A DNA stretch of 64,000 nt, taken from contig JARCOQ010000002.1 of assembly GCA_029207755.1 (NCBI GenBank), positions 41,364,244 to 41,428,243 on the forward strand, given 5' to 3'. The first letter of the stretch is position 1; the number at the start of each line of letters is the position of its first letter. The position numbers and the translations under genes are program-made. This DNA comes from Chamaea fasciata. Taxonomy: Eukaryota; Chordata; Aves; Passeriformes; Sylviidae. The notes beneath the pieces were generated by a model that worked only from the letters and a program-made list of their open reading frames with translations, had not been told where the DNA came from and ran no database searches. Of this stretch, positions 37,037-51,459 are shown piece by piece.

Positions 37037-40000
37037 TACAAAATTGTTTACAAATTGGAATAAGATTTGCCAAATAGCTGTGAAGTTGAGAGAAAGTGAA
37101 AACATTTGATCCCCATATTTTTAGCTATTTTCTGGCTGAAAAGAGAAAGAAAAAAGAGGAATGTGTAATCAGAAATGGTATTTCAGTTCTTAGAATTTCT
37201 GAAATCAGTTCTTTAAAAAGGAGTTAAAATAATTTTTTTTTAAAAACTATTTTAAAAAACCCTCCTCTTATAGTAAATATTATCCCTCATCTATCCTAGT
37301 CAGCTGTTTTGGTAATACAGGCCTAAAATAGCCAAGCATAAGAGCTAGATTTGGGAATCCAGATCCATATTTCATCATAAGAACAATACTGTCTTTACCT
37401 TTCCTCTTCATACCAGTGGTCCTTTCATTCTCCGTATCTGCATCTTCTCTTGCACTGCAAAGTGTACTTTGTGGACATTGCAAGGATTGGTGTCAGAACC
37501 ATGAGAACATAACCTTTGTATAGTCTTTAAAATGTACCTGTAATGTATATGGTTGGATTTATCCACATTGTCCATTGCTAACCCTTCAAGCTCACAATTT
37601 TTCAGTGTATTCATGCAAATATCACCATGATTATTTGGTCAAAATACAGCCCATGTATGTTTTATTCTTATAAGAAACTTTAGGTTTTTATAGCAGTTAG
37701 TCTCAGAAACTTTCCCTTTCTCCATTACTTGTGTAAACATGAGTTTTATTAATCCTTCATCTACTGATGTCAATACCATTTATTTATGCTTCAGCTCAAT
37801 GAAATACCAAAGCAGATACAACGTGCCAAACATGTGAGTTCCATTAAATCCAAGGGTGATAAACTAATGCAGAGGCAACTCAGTGAGGACTACATCTCTG
37901 AGAACAGCCGGTTGCAGATCGTGGTGCTTCTTTTCCATTAAAAGAACAAAACCAAAAAGGAGGCTTTGTTGACAAAAATAAACTTCACAAATAAGATCTA
38001 TTGTTTTTTCTTCCTGAAAATGCTAACTATTTATAAAATTAAAAAAAAAGAAGTCAAAAAATGTCCTAAATTAGGAGGAAAAGAAAAAAAAATGTTACAG
38101 ATGATACTTTTAATAAGGATGACTGTTCAGCTTTTTTTTCCAGAACATGTCCTTTTATTAAAAGCTTTTTGGAGATGTACTTTATTCAAATATTAGCTTT
38201 TTTTAAGGTTTTATTTTTGTTTCATTAAAATAATAGTCAATTTTTCAAATGTGTTTATCCACATCTTTTAAAGGAAAATAAAACTAGAAGTACTATTAAG
38301 AATTCTTGCCTTCTTCATCCTTTATTTCTAAGAAAGACAAGTGAAAAAGTGGAGAATATAAGAGTGAAAACTATTTAAACTTACACTTTATGCTTAAGAA
38401 AAGGTTTATGTATCCTTGTTGAAATTAAAACAGTGAGATGTTTCTGTTTTGTCCATTCTACTCCCATTTTTCTTTTTTTAAATGTACTTTAAAAAAAAAA
38501 AAAAGAGGTTGTACCACAGAAAGAACTAGCTATCAAAAAGTAGGACAAGTAAGCAACTATTTATTAGCCCACATTATCACCTCACAAGAGGTATTTCTCT
38601 TTAGGGGATCTCGCATGCTCTGGTATCCCAGGGCTGGATACCATGAAATATTATTTATAGTTCTGCTGTATCAATCAATAAATTAAAATAATTAATTCAC
38701 ATAATTCTACTAGCTCTTGAGAATAATTGTCATTATCAATTTTTAACAACCCCCTGTTGGTCTGAACACATGTAGTATACATGTATCAGAAGAAAAGTTG
38801 TCTGTAGAAACTGGAGGTAAGCACTTTTCTCCCATTATCTCGACTAATGAGCCTTTCATTGTATTTCCTATCCTTGTCCAGTTGTGGATAGGAGTGACAG
38901 AATGACTTTAGCGAGCGCCTGGAATACAGCCAGGGTCAGCCCAACCACAGTATATCTTAAGGACTATGCCACTGAAGCACCTTTGTACATAAAAATCCCA
39001 ACCAACCAGAGTCTGTCCTCACACAAGGATAAAATGTTGTCCAAAGCACATAACTGCTTTCATGTAATTTTTCTTCCTCAGAAATTTTTGGGACCACTCT
39101 TATTAGTAATGCATAATTAAAACTAGTTCTCATAGGAACAGCTGCAAGCATTAAAAAAAAAAAAAAGCCTAAGATGTTTCTTATGAGGTGTACTCCTTTA
39201 TCTGTCTTTTCAGCTTAGCCACATACACACCCTTGATGACCTGAAAGTAAGACATCATTTTAGAACTTGCATTTTTCTTCAACTGGGGAGCTGAACTGTA
39301 GCAGTCCAGTTTGAAAGCCATATCTAAAACCGTGGCCACAGGCTGATACAAGAAAACAATAGTGAAAGAAAATATTGCTCCATGAGTTGTTTTCATGTGC
39401 AATTGATATGTTTTTACAGGGTTGAATTTGGGTTGTCTTTGGTGTAAGTAATAGTTGAAATGTGGGGAGGACTTGGGGATTTCTCCTGTATGTGCACTCT
39501 GCCAAGGTGCATACCACATATGGTTCTAAAAATGAGGATAAGAAAGTTGATCTGAGTATTTTCCACAATCAACTGAGCTGTTCAACCCATGTTCTACTGC
39601 AGCAGTATAAATGGCATATATTCATTAATCTCTCTGCATGTATCACTTAATTATAAATTGGTAAACTTGACTACTAGAATTTTAACACATTACCATCATT
39701 ATATATAAATTTCAGTGTATAGTCACGTACACAGCATGTCTGAGAGTGCATAACAGAGAGAGAAGAATATATTTTTTTATATTATTGGATGTTTTACTAC
39801 CATTTGATCAGGTCAAGGATCAGATGCTTTTTATAGAGTGCTTTTTAAGAGAAGGGTTGAAGTCTTACATGGTTTAGTTGCTGAGCGACATCTGCTTGGA
39901 CAGGACATCACTCCTTTCTTATTCTCACAGCATTAAAATATTTATCAAAAGGAATTCTTCACAGTAAGGTAGTACACAAGTTAAAGCTTTACCATATGTC

Positions 40001-41318
40001 CAGCATATCATTCTTCCCATGCATAACTTCAGTGCAAATTGAATTGTTGGATGCTGAAAGTTTCTAGAGCATAGTGTGTCAAATACTAATTCCTTATGTT
40101 AAGCCATGCTGTTTGGTGATAGTTTTTGAATCAACTGTTGGGAAGAAATTAGATGTGTCAAAACAAGGGAGTATTCTCTAAAAAGGAAAAATGAAAAATT
40201 TTCATGTAATTGGTTTTTGACAACCAAATTGAAAAAAAAATTATATCTTTCTAGGGTCTGGATATCTTTATCATAGAAATTCAAAGTCCACTAAAATCAA
40301 AGGCACTTTTTCCACAAGCTCACCATGTTTTTCATTGAAATGTTGGCATGTCTTTCTATGGCATTTTGATAACAGGAGGGATTTGAGCAATCTAGAAATG
40401 AAATTAAAGAAAGAATGAAAATAAAGATTTATCTAAGGAAACAGGCAAGATATCTTTGACAGAAAAAATCCTGACATACCCTCAAAGATTTATATGTGAG
40501 TGGAAAAAGTGGGCAACTTGAAATTGAAGAGACAAATATAATTTTTTTTGGTCAAAAAAAAAGAAGTACATGAAATACATAATCCTGCACACCATACCTG
40601 TCAATTAAAAATAACAACTGCATATTCTATTTAAGAAGTATTTCACAGCAAAAGAAAATCAAAGCTGAATAGTTCCATGTATCCTTCTTAAAAAACTGCT
40701 ATGTTAACAATAGCAATTAATTTTTTTTCCTTTTTTTTTCCATAACAAATGAGCTAGTGCTTTGAAAGGAAGACAAACAAACTAGAACCAGCTCGGAGGG
40801 TTCACAGAATAGTATTTAAAAAACAGCTGCACTTTAGTATCCAGCTGGACTGAGAAGCCATCACTGTAAATTAGGTTAAATGTCAATGAAAATTTCAAGG
40901 CGGTGTAAGCTTCATCATACTTTCTGTGTTTAATGTTTTGTACAGCAGCTCATTTGGACCTTAATAACAGTTTATCTATGCATATTTTATTATAGAAGGA
41001 ATGCAAAACACAGATCTTCTAAAAACCTTAGTTTTGACCTTCTGCAAAAGCTCAGTGGAAATGCTGGCACTGTGATATGAACACCAAGAATTAGGTCAGT
41101 AAGGAGTCTCTACACACCCACAGGTTATATGGTCAGAGAAATGCAAAGAAAATAAAGGGAAGAAATAATTGCTTATAGTTAGCACTTTCCAAATCTTTCC
41201 ATTTCTAGAACTAATTTTGCATGATTTGACTCTTTGTCACATCTGCCATTGAAGGAAACAATACCCACTGAACTACAGGACATATTTAGTGATTCAAAGG
41301 TAACAGTAATATACAGGT

Positions 41319-41344
41319 AAATCTCCAGTTTTTACTGGAGATTT
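41319..41344. repeat. Perfect 11-bp inverted repeat (hairpin)
   Basis: AAATCTCCAGT (41319-41329) and its exact reverse complement (41334-41344) are separated by TTTT. A third partial copy of the right arm, GGAGATTT, follows at about 41366. It is too short for a microRNA precursor. A structural role is unproven. Confidence 0.85.
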
Positions 41345-44300
41345 TTCAAGAGTGTTTTTCTTTGTGGAGATTTTTTTAGTTCCTTCCACCAAAGCAATTA
41401 AGTCTGACATCAAAACAACTTTTTACAGAAATACACAGTATTAGCCAGAGGAGAAAGTAGATTCAGCCTCAGCACTGTTCTGTCTGGATAAGTAGATGTT
41501 TCTCTCTATAAAAATAAAGTCTATTCCAGAAAAATATATTCTCATGCCAGAAATAAATTCTCCCTCTCTGGCCTCTTGTTACCTGCTCTCTCACTAAATC
41601 TCTCCTTCTCTCTGTAGCTCACCAGCTCTCTAATTTACCTCTCATTGTGCCATAGTTGATTGAGAAAAACACTTGAACTGATGCATTTCAACCACAGTCT
41701 TGCTTCTACATCCATCAGGAAGCTCAGTAAATCAGTCAGTCCTGCCCTCATCTTCTGGAACCACCTCAGTTCAGCTCCATACAAAATAGTTATCACTCAT
41801 CTCCCACTGCTTTCCCCTGCAGTGTCTTCAGAGAACCTTTAGAATTCTTTTTATGTAATAAATCCAGAGAATAAATAAACAAATCACTTCATGGCATCAA
41901 AAGATTTTCACCCTTTCTACCTAGGTAAGCAATTCACACCTCAGAAGATGACCCCCTCTATTTCTAGAATCTATTTCTACCCTTGGATCCACAGTGCTTG
42001 ACAAAGACAGCAGACAGAGCTTTCCCAGTTGGAGTACAAATTGGTTTTATAGGTAATACCTAGTGAGTTTTTGCTCTTTGGAACACACAGATTTAAGATC
42101 TCTACTATCATCTGTTGTAAGACAGTCATATCCTGGTTTTGGCCTGTCAGGTATACACACCGGAGGAAGGGAGCAATGAAGTTATCATTGTGCATTTTAT
42201 GCTGTCTTAATACAAAAAACTTCAAAATTATTTGGCCAGAACAATTCCTGTTACTCAGGAATCCCAGATCAATGGAAAATATTTCTAAGAGAATTTCACT
42301 TTGCAGTTATGTAACAATTCAAAACATAGCTATTCCAAGGACCTTGATGCTCTGTTGCGTAAATATATGATAATATTGATCCTGTTCCAGGCAGGGAAAT
42401 GCACAGTGGGAAAGCAAGGCTTAGAACCAGGTATTGTGGATTCCCTTCACATCCTGTCTTTTCACTCTCTATACAAATGCATTCATCTGTGAGAGTGGAA
42501 GCAAGCCTTTCCCAAAAAGGGATATAACAATTTTTTTTTTATGCTTGGCTGGTGAGTAGAGTGCGTAAATAAGGAAGGTTGCATGCAGATTTAAATATAG
42601 CAAAAGGCAGGAAGAAGCTGAGGTTACAATCATTTTAGACATTATAATAACGACACACTTGATATTTACAGTAGTACAAGGAAGTACTTTGGCTGGCTGG
42701 TGTGTAGTTCAACTGTGCAGCTTGTGTGACCAGAGAAATTCTGGATCTTTCAAGCAATGGTCATTTACTTTGTTTATATAGCCCAGGATCTTGCCATGGA
42801 GGCTTCCTCCCACTCACGATCAATGAAGGTGCTTTGCTGTTTTTCATGCATTTCACATGCGGAGAAGGAAAATAGAAAAAGAAATGAGAAATCATCAAGT
42901 TTAACTGTTTAGGAAACAGAGATAAATACAGCTTCTTAGAAGTGATGCAGGAGCAGGTGATGATTGCTGCACATGCATTCAGCATCAAAAGTCGCTGCTG
43001 AAGACTTTATATAAGAGATTTGTTTTAGGCCTGAGAATACTGGTTTCCATGAGCTGGTTCAAGACTGGATCTCCTGTTTGTTTCTTATAGAAGTTTCAGC
43101 TTCTTTATTATATATAGAAAAATGAAAAAAAAAATTTATGTGTAACAAGCAAACGTTTACAAAATCATGTTCTAAAAATATCTGTCTAGATCTTCTGTCA
43201 TAAATACTCTACTGAAGAAGCAGATATGTCAATTTTAGAAGTAACAGAAATCTTAGGTTCCAAACTTATACAATGTGATTTGTACATTGGTGTTTTTGAA
43301 ATTGCAGAAAATTCTGTCACTAACTTCAGTTTCTAAATAACTGCATGCTGAAAATACCAAATATATGTTTTGAGAGCAGAGAAGAGTGAAGGAATACAAA
43401 AATACTGAAACTCATACTTTTAAAAATTCAATTAGCAAAAACAAGAGGACAAAATACCTGTCAAAATACACTGAGGAAGGAAAAGAGAATCCATTCACAA
43501 CTTTAAATCAATGCAGTTTTTTTAGATTGTGAATTCTAAAGAAGTTCATAGCATTTCTTTGATTCTAATTTGTCTTCTGACATGTGCTGATTTGGGAGTT
43601 ATTATTTGATTTCAAAGGCTGATACTGTTTCCTCTTCCTAGGAAAATCATATTTTTTTTTCCTTATAGCAAAAAAGAACATTTCTAATAAATTTATTCTA
43701 TGTTGACATCTTTTTTAATCGCTGCACCATAGGTGTCCTATATGACCCATCACTTACTCAAAGCTTGCAAGGGTAATAATTTATTCTACACTCATTCAGA
43801 TCCTTCAAATTATTTTGACTGTATAATATCATGTGATTAAGATGTATAAAATGTAAATGTTGCAAAAAATATCTGAAAGAAGAGATACCTTTAATGTCTG
43901 TATTCAAACCGTGTTATCCTAAGAAGGACAGCACATATCTTTATGAATCAATGTTTTTGCTAAAGCAAAGATTTCTATCATTACTACCTTTTAAACATGA
44001 AAGGTTGCACTGATTTTTTTTTTAATTTAATGAATTTAATTTGAAGGTCTAAGTGAAATTTAGGAGTTACAGAGATTCTATTATTCCCTCTAAAAAGAAG
44101 GAAAATTGCCACTGAAAAATGGCAAAGGCAATAAAAGGACATTTGCACTATGTGGTGTCAGATGTTAGCTTGTTCTGAATCAAACTATACCACATGAACC
44201 ACCCCACTGGTTCTCTGTCATTATCTTGTACTGAAGTCACCTGCGACCCAAGAATCATTTTTAAAGAAAATATGAGATTTGTGTCTCCTATTTTTACATA

Positions 44301-45793
44301 CCTACAAGGCAGATGTTGGAGTGAGTCACTCCAAGATGAATAAAGAAAAAGGGGGAAAAGGTAAAATATATACATATATTAAGAAGAGGTTCATCTGACC
44401 TATTTTAGACCTCTAGATTTTTCTCCTTCCAGGCTCCTTGCTGTTAGTAACCATTCAGGAGAGGTGCAAAGAGTCTAGGAACTTAGACACTGCAGCTAGG
44501 AATTGAAAAATTCAGCGCTGCTGGTGGGTCTCTGAGCCCCAAAGCCGGGAAAGTTTCAAAAATTTCCAAATTTCAGGGAAGTTTCAAGAAAGTGAAAAAG
44601 TAGGAAAAGTGTATCTCCCAAATGAATGAAAGCTCTGAAGACATTGGAAGGTCGGAGCTAAACTGGTTGGTAAGCAGAGGTACCATGAACTGTAACACCT
44701 GTGTGTTCCCAATGTTATCCAAGGACCTCAGGGGCACAAATCCACCTCACTCTGCACTACCTGCTGGTTTAAAACAGCAAATGTAGTCCATGAGCAGTTT
44801 GAAAGCAACTATTACAAATAACCCAAATTTTACTCTTCCGAGAGTTATTTTGCAATGCTTATACTTTTGATACAATTTTGGTTATAACTGAGGACTACAG
44901 TTACACTGTCATTGTTCCATAGATGAGTATATATGGTGCAATGGATGTCTCCCTCAGATGTAAGAAACTGGGAAGAGTGTTGGGGTGAGAGCCCATCACT
45001 AGAGTAAGATCTCGTATTATTTGCATGAGAGGAGGACATTTTAGGCTTAAATTTTAAAACATAACTATAAAATAAAAGGTGTGAACTCAGCACCTTCCAT
45101 ACTCTCTAAGGTTAAAATTACTTGTCTTTCCAAATATTATACAAAGAAACTGACATGATTCTGAGCAGTTTTAGGGATGTGATTAATCTGATGTGCTTCC
45201 TACAACCTTGACCTTTGAAGTGGCTGGTTGCATACTTTGTAACATTTGTTAGTTTTGCACATCTTATGACATTACAATTATATTTGCTAGGTCTTCATTT
45301 AGAAAAAAAAAAAAAGAAAAAAAAAAGACAGGGAAATCAAAACTTTTAATTTTCTTATTTTTCAGAATCCTCCATCCAGAAAAGTAGACCACTATCAACT
45401 CTACCTTTTTTCATTTTTAGAGACATTTTCAAAGAAAAAAAATTATTACCTTTTCTAAATTCTTTAATTTGCATCATTTGAAAATGTAATTCAACTGTTT
45501 ACTTTTAAAATCCTTGTTTAGCACTACCCCGTGGATGGCATGGAATCAAAGCAATGAAACAGGAAAAGAACAACATGTCAAGTTGCCTGTATCCAACACA
45601 GCTCTGAAACTCAAGCCAGCTATCATCTACTTTCAGGTGTAGAAGCCTTGTTTTTAGTAGCAACTATTGAAATAGGAGCTATAAGTGTTCTGTTACTCTT
45701 CTCAGTAAGGTCAAACATCAACTACATTCTCAAATTTACTTGCAAAAATAAATCATCTATTCTGGGAAAGACTATCCATATAATTATACATTT

Positions 45794-46231
45794 CTACACT
45801 GTCCCAATAATGTGTATTGACCACGATGGTTCATTTAGCAGATTTTTCATTCTCTGAATTGCTTTTTTGGCCATCTCACAGCTCTGTGAGAGTTTTTCTG
45901 AGTTGACACAGTACTCAAACTGGTAAATCTCAGTAATATTCTTCTGAGTAAATATGTCCATCAGATTAGACCCGGTCATTACCAGTCAGCAACTTTGGCA
46001 GCCTGCAAACTAGGTTCATAGCAGTAATCACCGTTTCTAATTTGTGTTTGGTAGAGTTTCCAGACTGTAAATTAACTTGTCAGATTCAAATCCATCCCTA
46101 GTCTTTGTGACCCTTTCTGATACACATTGAGAAATTGTTTCTATGTCTGCTATCTCTTCTGACAGCGAGTTGAAGCAAGTCCTTCTTTCCAAGCACAATA
46201 TGTCCCATTTTTTTTCACACATTTCTTGCAA
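45794..46231 (-). other. Unidentified frame-disrupted coding-like patch
   Basis: On the minus strand, one open piece (46231 to 46037) is charged, helix-like and free of low complexity. A change of frame continues it for about 25 codons (VITAMNLVCRLPKLL), and another change of frame leads to a second 60-codon piece (45979 to 45794) of similar composition. This could be a decayed retropseudogene, but frames of this length are also common by chance here. I do not recognise the protein, and the coding reading is doubtful. Confidence 0.2.
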
Positions 46232-49200
46232 TAGTTAATTTACTGCAGTAGGTTTCATTGAGCATGAAAATACTATATAAAAATGCTTTCTGTGACCCTA
46301 TTTTGGGTAAACTACTTTGATAAGCCCTAGATCAAATTTTCAGCAGTGGTGGTCTCCTGCAGGTTTCTGTGACTTCAAGCTCACCTGCATACAAATGAAA
46401 TGCAGTCATTTCCCTTACCTTCATTATTATTTTTTGACCTTCTTCCCCCTTCCCAGCGTAGGTATGGGAGATGTATGTATCTATTAATACTTAAAAATAT
46501 AGACACTCTTGGCTTCTGAGTGCCAGACTTATGCCAACTTGAGACCCCAAAATTTATGCTGCATTTTACAATTTTGGCCCAAATATAACAAGCTCAAGAA
46601 GCTAAAAGCATCAGAATAACCAATACATATTGTAAGCATTGCCAGAGTTACAGCATCACTAGTGGACTGTTAAAAGAAAGTCAGAAGTTCAGCCAGATCA
46701 GATGGTGCTCTTTGCCAAAATCAAAGAAGCAAAGATGGATTGAGGTAAAGAAATAGAGAAGGTTTAGCTTTGCTTTTTCACAGTATATATGAGTGTTTTA
46801 CCATGTGGTGCTTGGTGTGATGCAGGGTGCAGTCAGACAAGACAGACTAACCAGTCTAATAGCTTGCTGCTTCTAAAAGGCCACTCCTCTGAGCGAGCTC
46901 TGGTGCCCATGCTGCCCCTCAGTTTGCAAATTCCATCCTCTAACCCAGCAGAAAAAGAAAACAAGACAGAGATTTCTCTTGTATTGGTGAGTTGTATTTT
47001 CTCACAGCAAAAACTATGATCTAGACTACTGAGTGAGTCAGTACATAGACAGATCAGGGATGGATGGGGAAGGTAGGGGAAGAAATCTTTCCCTTATTTT
47101 ATCAGAGAACTGTAACATCAGTTTATCAGTTTCACTTGTATACCCTTTCAAAGGATGCTGACATACCACATTTGTACTATCTGTGGTGAGAGCATATATG
47201 AAACACCCAGGAACCCTGGATGGAATAAAATGATGGCATAAATTAGATTAGACAAATTAATTATCTTAATCGTTAAATTACATTTTCTGAAATCATGGGA
47301 GTTATGACACCAGACAAAATAACACAATGCATAGGTGAGTCCAAAAGTTGGAAAAAGTGATTTTATTTATTCATTACAAGTTTCATCTCAGCCCTAATGG
47401 TATTTTTTAACTCCTTGGCAAGTTTTCCTGCTTTTTATGCAAAAGGTAGAGGTTCAGGACTACCAAGGACACGACACAGCAATGTTCCCCATTCTGTAAC
47501 ATGCTCTTCCCTACCCTGAACAGTACCCAAAGGTACAGCTGCCTCTGGAGTACATGGAGCTTACCCCAGCTCTGAAGAGACAACGTGGTGACCAGCACTA
47601 TCCCAGGGAAAGCAAACACTTATGGACTCCCAGGAGTCACACAGGAGAGCTGTTAACAGTCCAAGTACACCATATTTGAAACAGTGGTGACTCAGCCTGA
47701 TGAAATGTGTATTCTGATTCATCTCATCCAAAAGCAAACAACTAAATTAGGGCACATGAACAGCCCTTAAAGAGCCTGTTTCTCCCCAGTACTAGAAGGG
47801 AGCAAATGGTGCCTAGTTTAGATGCATCCTAAGTATCTAACCTGTAGAAATCTAGAAGCAGCTGAAATTAATCCCACCTTGGGCAATAGTTTGGTGAAAT
47901 AACTACAGTAAAAATTGAACATAAAGAAGTTTATGAGGTTTCCTATGAAATAGTCTGATGGTTGTTTAAAGGAGAATAAAACTTCCCATTTCTCTACACA
48001 AAGAAGTTTTTCTAACAAATCAGTGTCAAAAAGAGTAAGCATTGTCCCATAACTTCTTCAGGCAGCCCAGTGGCAAAGTCCAGAAACAGGCCTTAAAACT
48101 AGTAAAGCATTGGGCGTTTTGCTTAATAAACCAGAAGGGAAAACAAACCCTTTAGAAAAAAACCCGCATGTTTCATATGGTTTTTTTTGAGTTTTCTGAG
48201 TGCTTTACATCTTCCAGAGACATTAACATTATATTAATTTTCCCACATGGAATTCTGCCTTCTACATTCAGGTTAATTTAAAACAAATTAATTTTGTCAA
48301 GGTAATGGGGACCCTAATGTATTGTACAAATGCACACTAACTATTGTGTGTAAGAAAAAATTCAGAAAAGAAAAAGAAAATTAAGAAAAATTTCCGTGAT
48401 TATATGAGTTAAATAAAAACTCATCCAGTTTCAAAAATACTTTTTTGTCCCCCTATATTACAATGGTTAAGACATTTCAGAGAATATGAAGAGACAACTA
48501 TCTAAATATATGGTCCCTAAATACATTGCTTCAGTACAATTTCTTGACTTATTTTCAAATTGAATTCAGGTACTGCCATGACAATTTCTGCTGCTCTGCT
48601 CATATCTTTAATTCAAGATAATACAATATTGGGTGAGAATAAATTGGGACATTCTGATCTCTTTAGAAACAGATGAGGCAATGAGACATGGGGAGTTTCT
48701 TACCTCCATGCAAATTAGATGCCACAGAGAGAAGTAGGTAACCCAGACAGACTTCCTGTATAGAACAAGTCCTTACCTCTCCCTTCAGAGATTCAAATTA
48801 AACTAGTGTTGAGAACAATCAGTATCTCTGCCACCCATGCCTGGAAGATTCCTTTGGTCATGAAGAAATGATAGCAGAGAGAGACTTGCAATTCTGAAAA
48901 TAAACCACCTTATTTCAGCTTCAAAATAATTTGACAAGTGCTACCTGCACTTGGTCCCTATGGTACACGCTATAATAGCAGATCAGCTTTGGAGCTCAGC
49001 AGCAGTGAAATATTCAGTCAATTCAGTTCTGAAAGGGCACTTGCTGGAAATTTCTCATTTGCCGTCTCATTAAGGTCATGACTTTCCTACTTTTAATATA
49101 AACGATTGGCAGACTCATACAAGAAAACTAACACACTGATTCAAATTCAAATTGTCGTTTGAGGATTATTTCATTTTCACTTACAAGTTTTCTCAGGAAG

Positions 49201-50744
49201 AAAGGAATGCAAGACCAATGGCATTGAACCCACACTGTGTTAGACATGTTAAAAGCAAACAAGATAAAACTGTACAGCTATACCCAAAAATGTGGTGATT
49301 TTGTTTTGACATGAAATTATTAATGAAACTTGCAAAATAAGACTGCTAGAATTCTATTCTGATCTTCAACAAAATGATGATGATAGCATGAACCACAAGC
49401 AGGCTGGCATGTGGTGAAATCCTGGGTGTATCTGTACTGGAGTGGCCATTTCCCCTCCCTTCTTCTCACTGACATATATTTAAAAATTCAAGAAAAGGTA
49501 AAGCTAAGGCTTGGTTGAGGAGCTGTTTAAGATGGTCTTGTCTGGTTGCCAATGAACATACACAAAAATTGTCTCTACTAATATATATATAAAAAAAAAA
49601 CTTTTGCAGTAAATGGTGAATAGGCCAATATCACTTTAAAAGAATAGAGCACCATGACCTGTCCTATAATTTGTTTTTAAGAACCAAATTTGTAACTTTT
49701 CCATGCATTACTGATAGCGGTTTTGGCAGCCTGAGAGCAAACAATGTTAAAGAAAATACTCAGAACAGTTACACTATCTCAGAAAATGGTAAATTTCCTC
49801 TGCCTTTAACAGAAATAAGGACTTAAGTATTACATGAGGCGAAAATTAATGATATTAAAAACTGGTGCCAAAGTAAACTGTTCTTGTTTAAAATTGTAAA
49901 CTGATGTATGATCATTTTGAAAAGGCAAATTAATATACTGCTTGAATATAACAAAACAGTGAGGAATGGAGACATGAATAAACAACAGAGACCAGAAAGC
50001 CAATTCAAGGGCAGAGAAAGAACACAATGATCTGCATTTCTGCTGTGTCTCTAAACAACAGCACTCAGAAAAAGCAGGTCAGCTCACCAGGTGGTAGACT
50101 GTGCACCTGTTTGATGCTGAACCCTCCTGAGGATGCTCTTCCTGTGTAACACACATGTCCAAGGAAGAGTAGTGTATTGAAGTAGCTAAAGTATCACAAA
50201 ACTTTTTTTTTTTTTTTTTTAAGGGTTGACAATATGAGCCAATCTTTCTGGGACATATTCTCAAAAAATCAAATCCTGTTACATTAAAAAAACACAAAAA
50301 ATTGACCCATCTCTAAACACATATTCCTGTGAACTTCACTGCTTTTTCACTGGAAACATGAAAAACTTCTCTCAACACATCACACCTGAAACCTTTCCAA
50401 ATAGCATATACAAAACCAGCATCAGAGCCTCTGGGGGCTTTGCAGATGTTTTTCCTCCACCATTTGCTTTTGTGCCCTATCTTCTAAAGTATCCACTTTT
50501 ATGTTAAGGTCCCCATAATTCGCTCTTCTTATCTCAGTTCCACCCTCTGGGTATTCTTTTGAGAGTGCTTAATATAAGGACAGAATTCTTTGAGGAAATT
50601 CTCCCCCAAAACTGACAATGTACTCTCCCAATACTATCTTCTAGTTAAGTTGTATCACTTCTAGACTAGAACAACAGACTCCTTTACCATCTTCCCACTC
50701 AAATCCATTTACTTAAAAAACATTAATCCTACGGAGGAAAGGGG

Positions 50745-50792
50745 AAAAAAAAAAACAACACCACAAACCAAGAAAACCAACCCAAACCCCAA
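50745..50792. repeat. Poly-A / A+C-rich tract
   Basis: An A run of about 11 is followed by A/C-only sequence (CAACACCACAAACC-like, then ACCAACCCAAACCCC). It has the same pattern as the tracts at 903, 60680 and 62285. Confidence 0.8.
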
Positions 50793-51459
50793 CTGGTCAG
50801 AGACAGAGAGGTTTTTCCTTTCTTCACAGAATAAAAAACAAATTATTGAACCACAAAAGTATATTTCTAGCCTTACTTGTTATCAGTTTTAATCTATTTT
50901 TCTGTGCTTTAGCTAAGTAAACAAAATTGGTTTGAGCATAGGAACAGAATTTGAATAATTTCATTCACGGCTTTATCTAAATATTATAAGTATAATGCTT
51001 AGATATACTTTTTTTAAAGCACCATTTACCTTATTTCAGGGTATTAAGTGTAATCTACTCATCAAAACTCCTGACTCCAACTATTCTGTAAATACACAGA
51101 GTTGGCCTGCCTTTTGCATCTCTGTTTAAATAATCCCAGATGACCTCCAGTTTTACTGCAAATTAAAAATTTATACATGCAGGCCTTTACACATTCACAC
51201 AAAATAAGAAACAGAGAACTGGAGTAAAATTCCTAAGACACTCTTATAGAAGGCAATCTTATCATGTTGTGCTGTGCTATGCTGTTCTGTAAAATAATAA
51301 ATGTAAAAAACATAATATAATATAAACAATTTCCAAAAGTTGTTTTATTGAAAACCAGAGCATTTTGCCCTCATTTCCTTTCCATCTTAAATTTATTCAT
51401 GTACAGTTTGTTCTCACTTGTTCCTGAGCCAATACTATTCTTTAACCTAAACACTTCCT
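50793..51459. other. AT-rich non-coding sequence
   Basis: No gene or recognised repeat is visible. It forms the flank between an A/C-rich tract and the old CR1-like relic. Confidence 0.5.

Larger units (their letters stand above)
37037..50744. other. AT-rich non-coding sequence
   Basis: About 13.7 kb with no supportable gene and no repeat family I can name. It contains scattered homopolymers (for example T18 at 50203-50220, A runs at about 38489, 39154 and 45303). It also contains a perfect short hairpin at 41319-41344 and two coding-like minus-strand patches at about 39181-39450 and 45794-46231, which I do not call as genes. Confidence 0.5.

Noticed and set aside
39181..39568. Minus-strand frames of 102-112 codons with a hydrophobic then basic pattern
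   Set aside because: The pattern briefly suggested a small membrane protein. However, two overlapping frames on the same strand are open, no family is recognisable, and such lengths are common by chance here.
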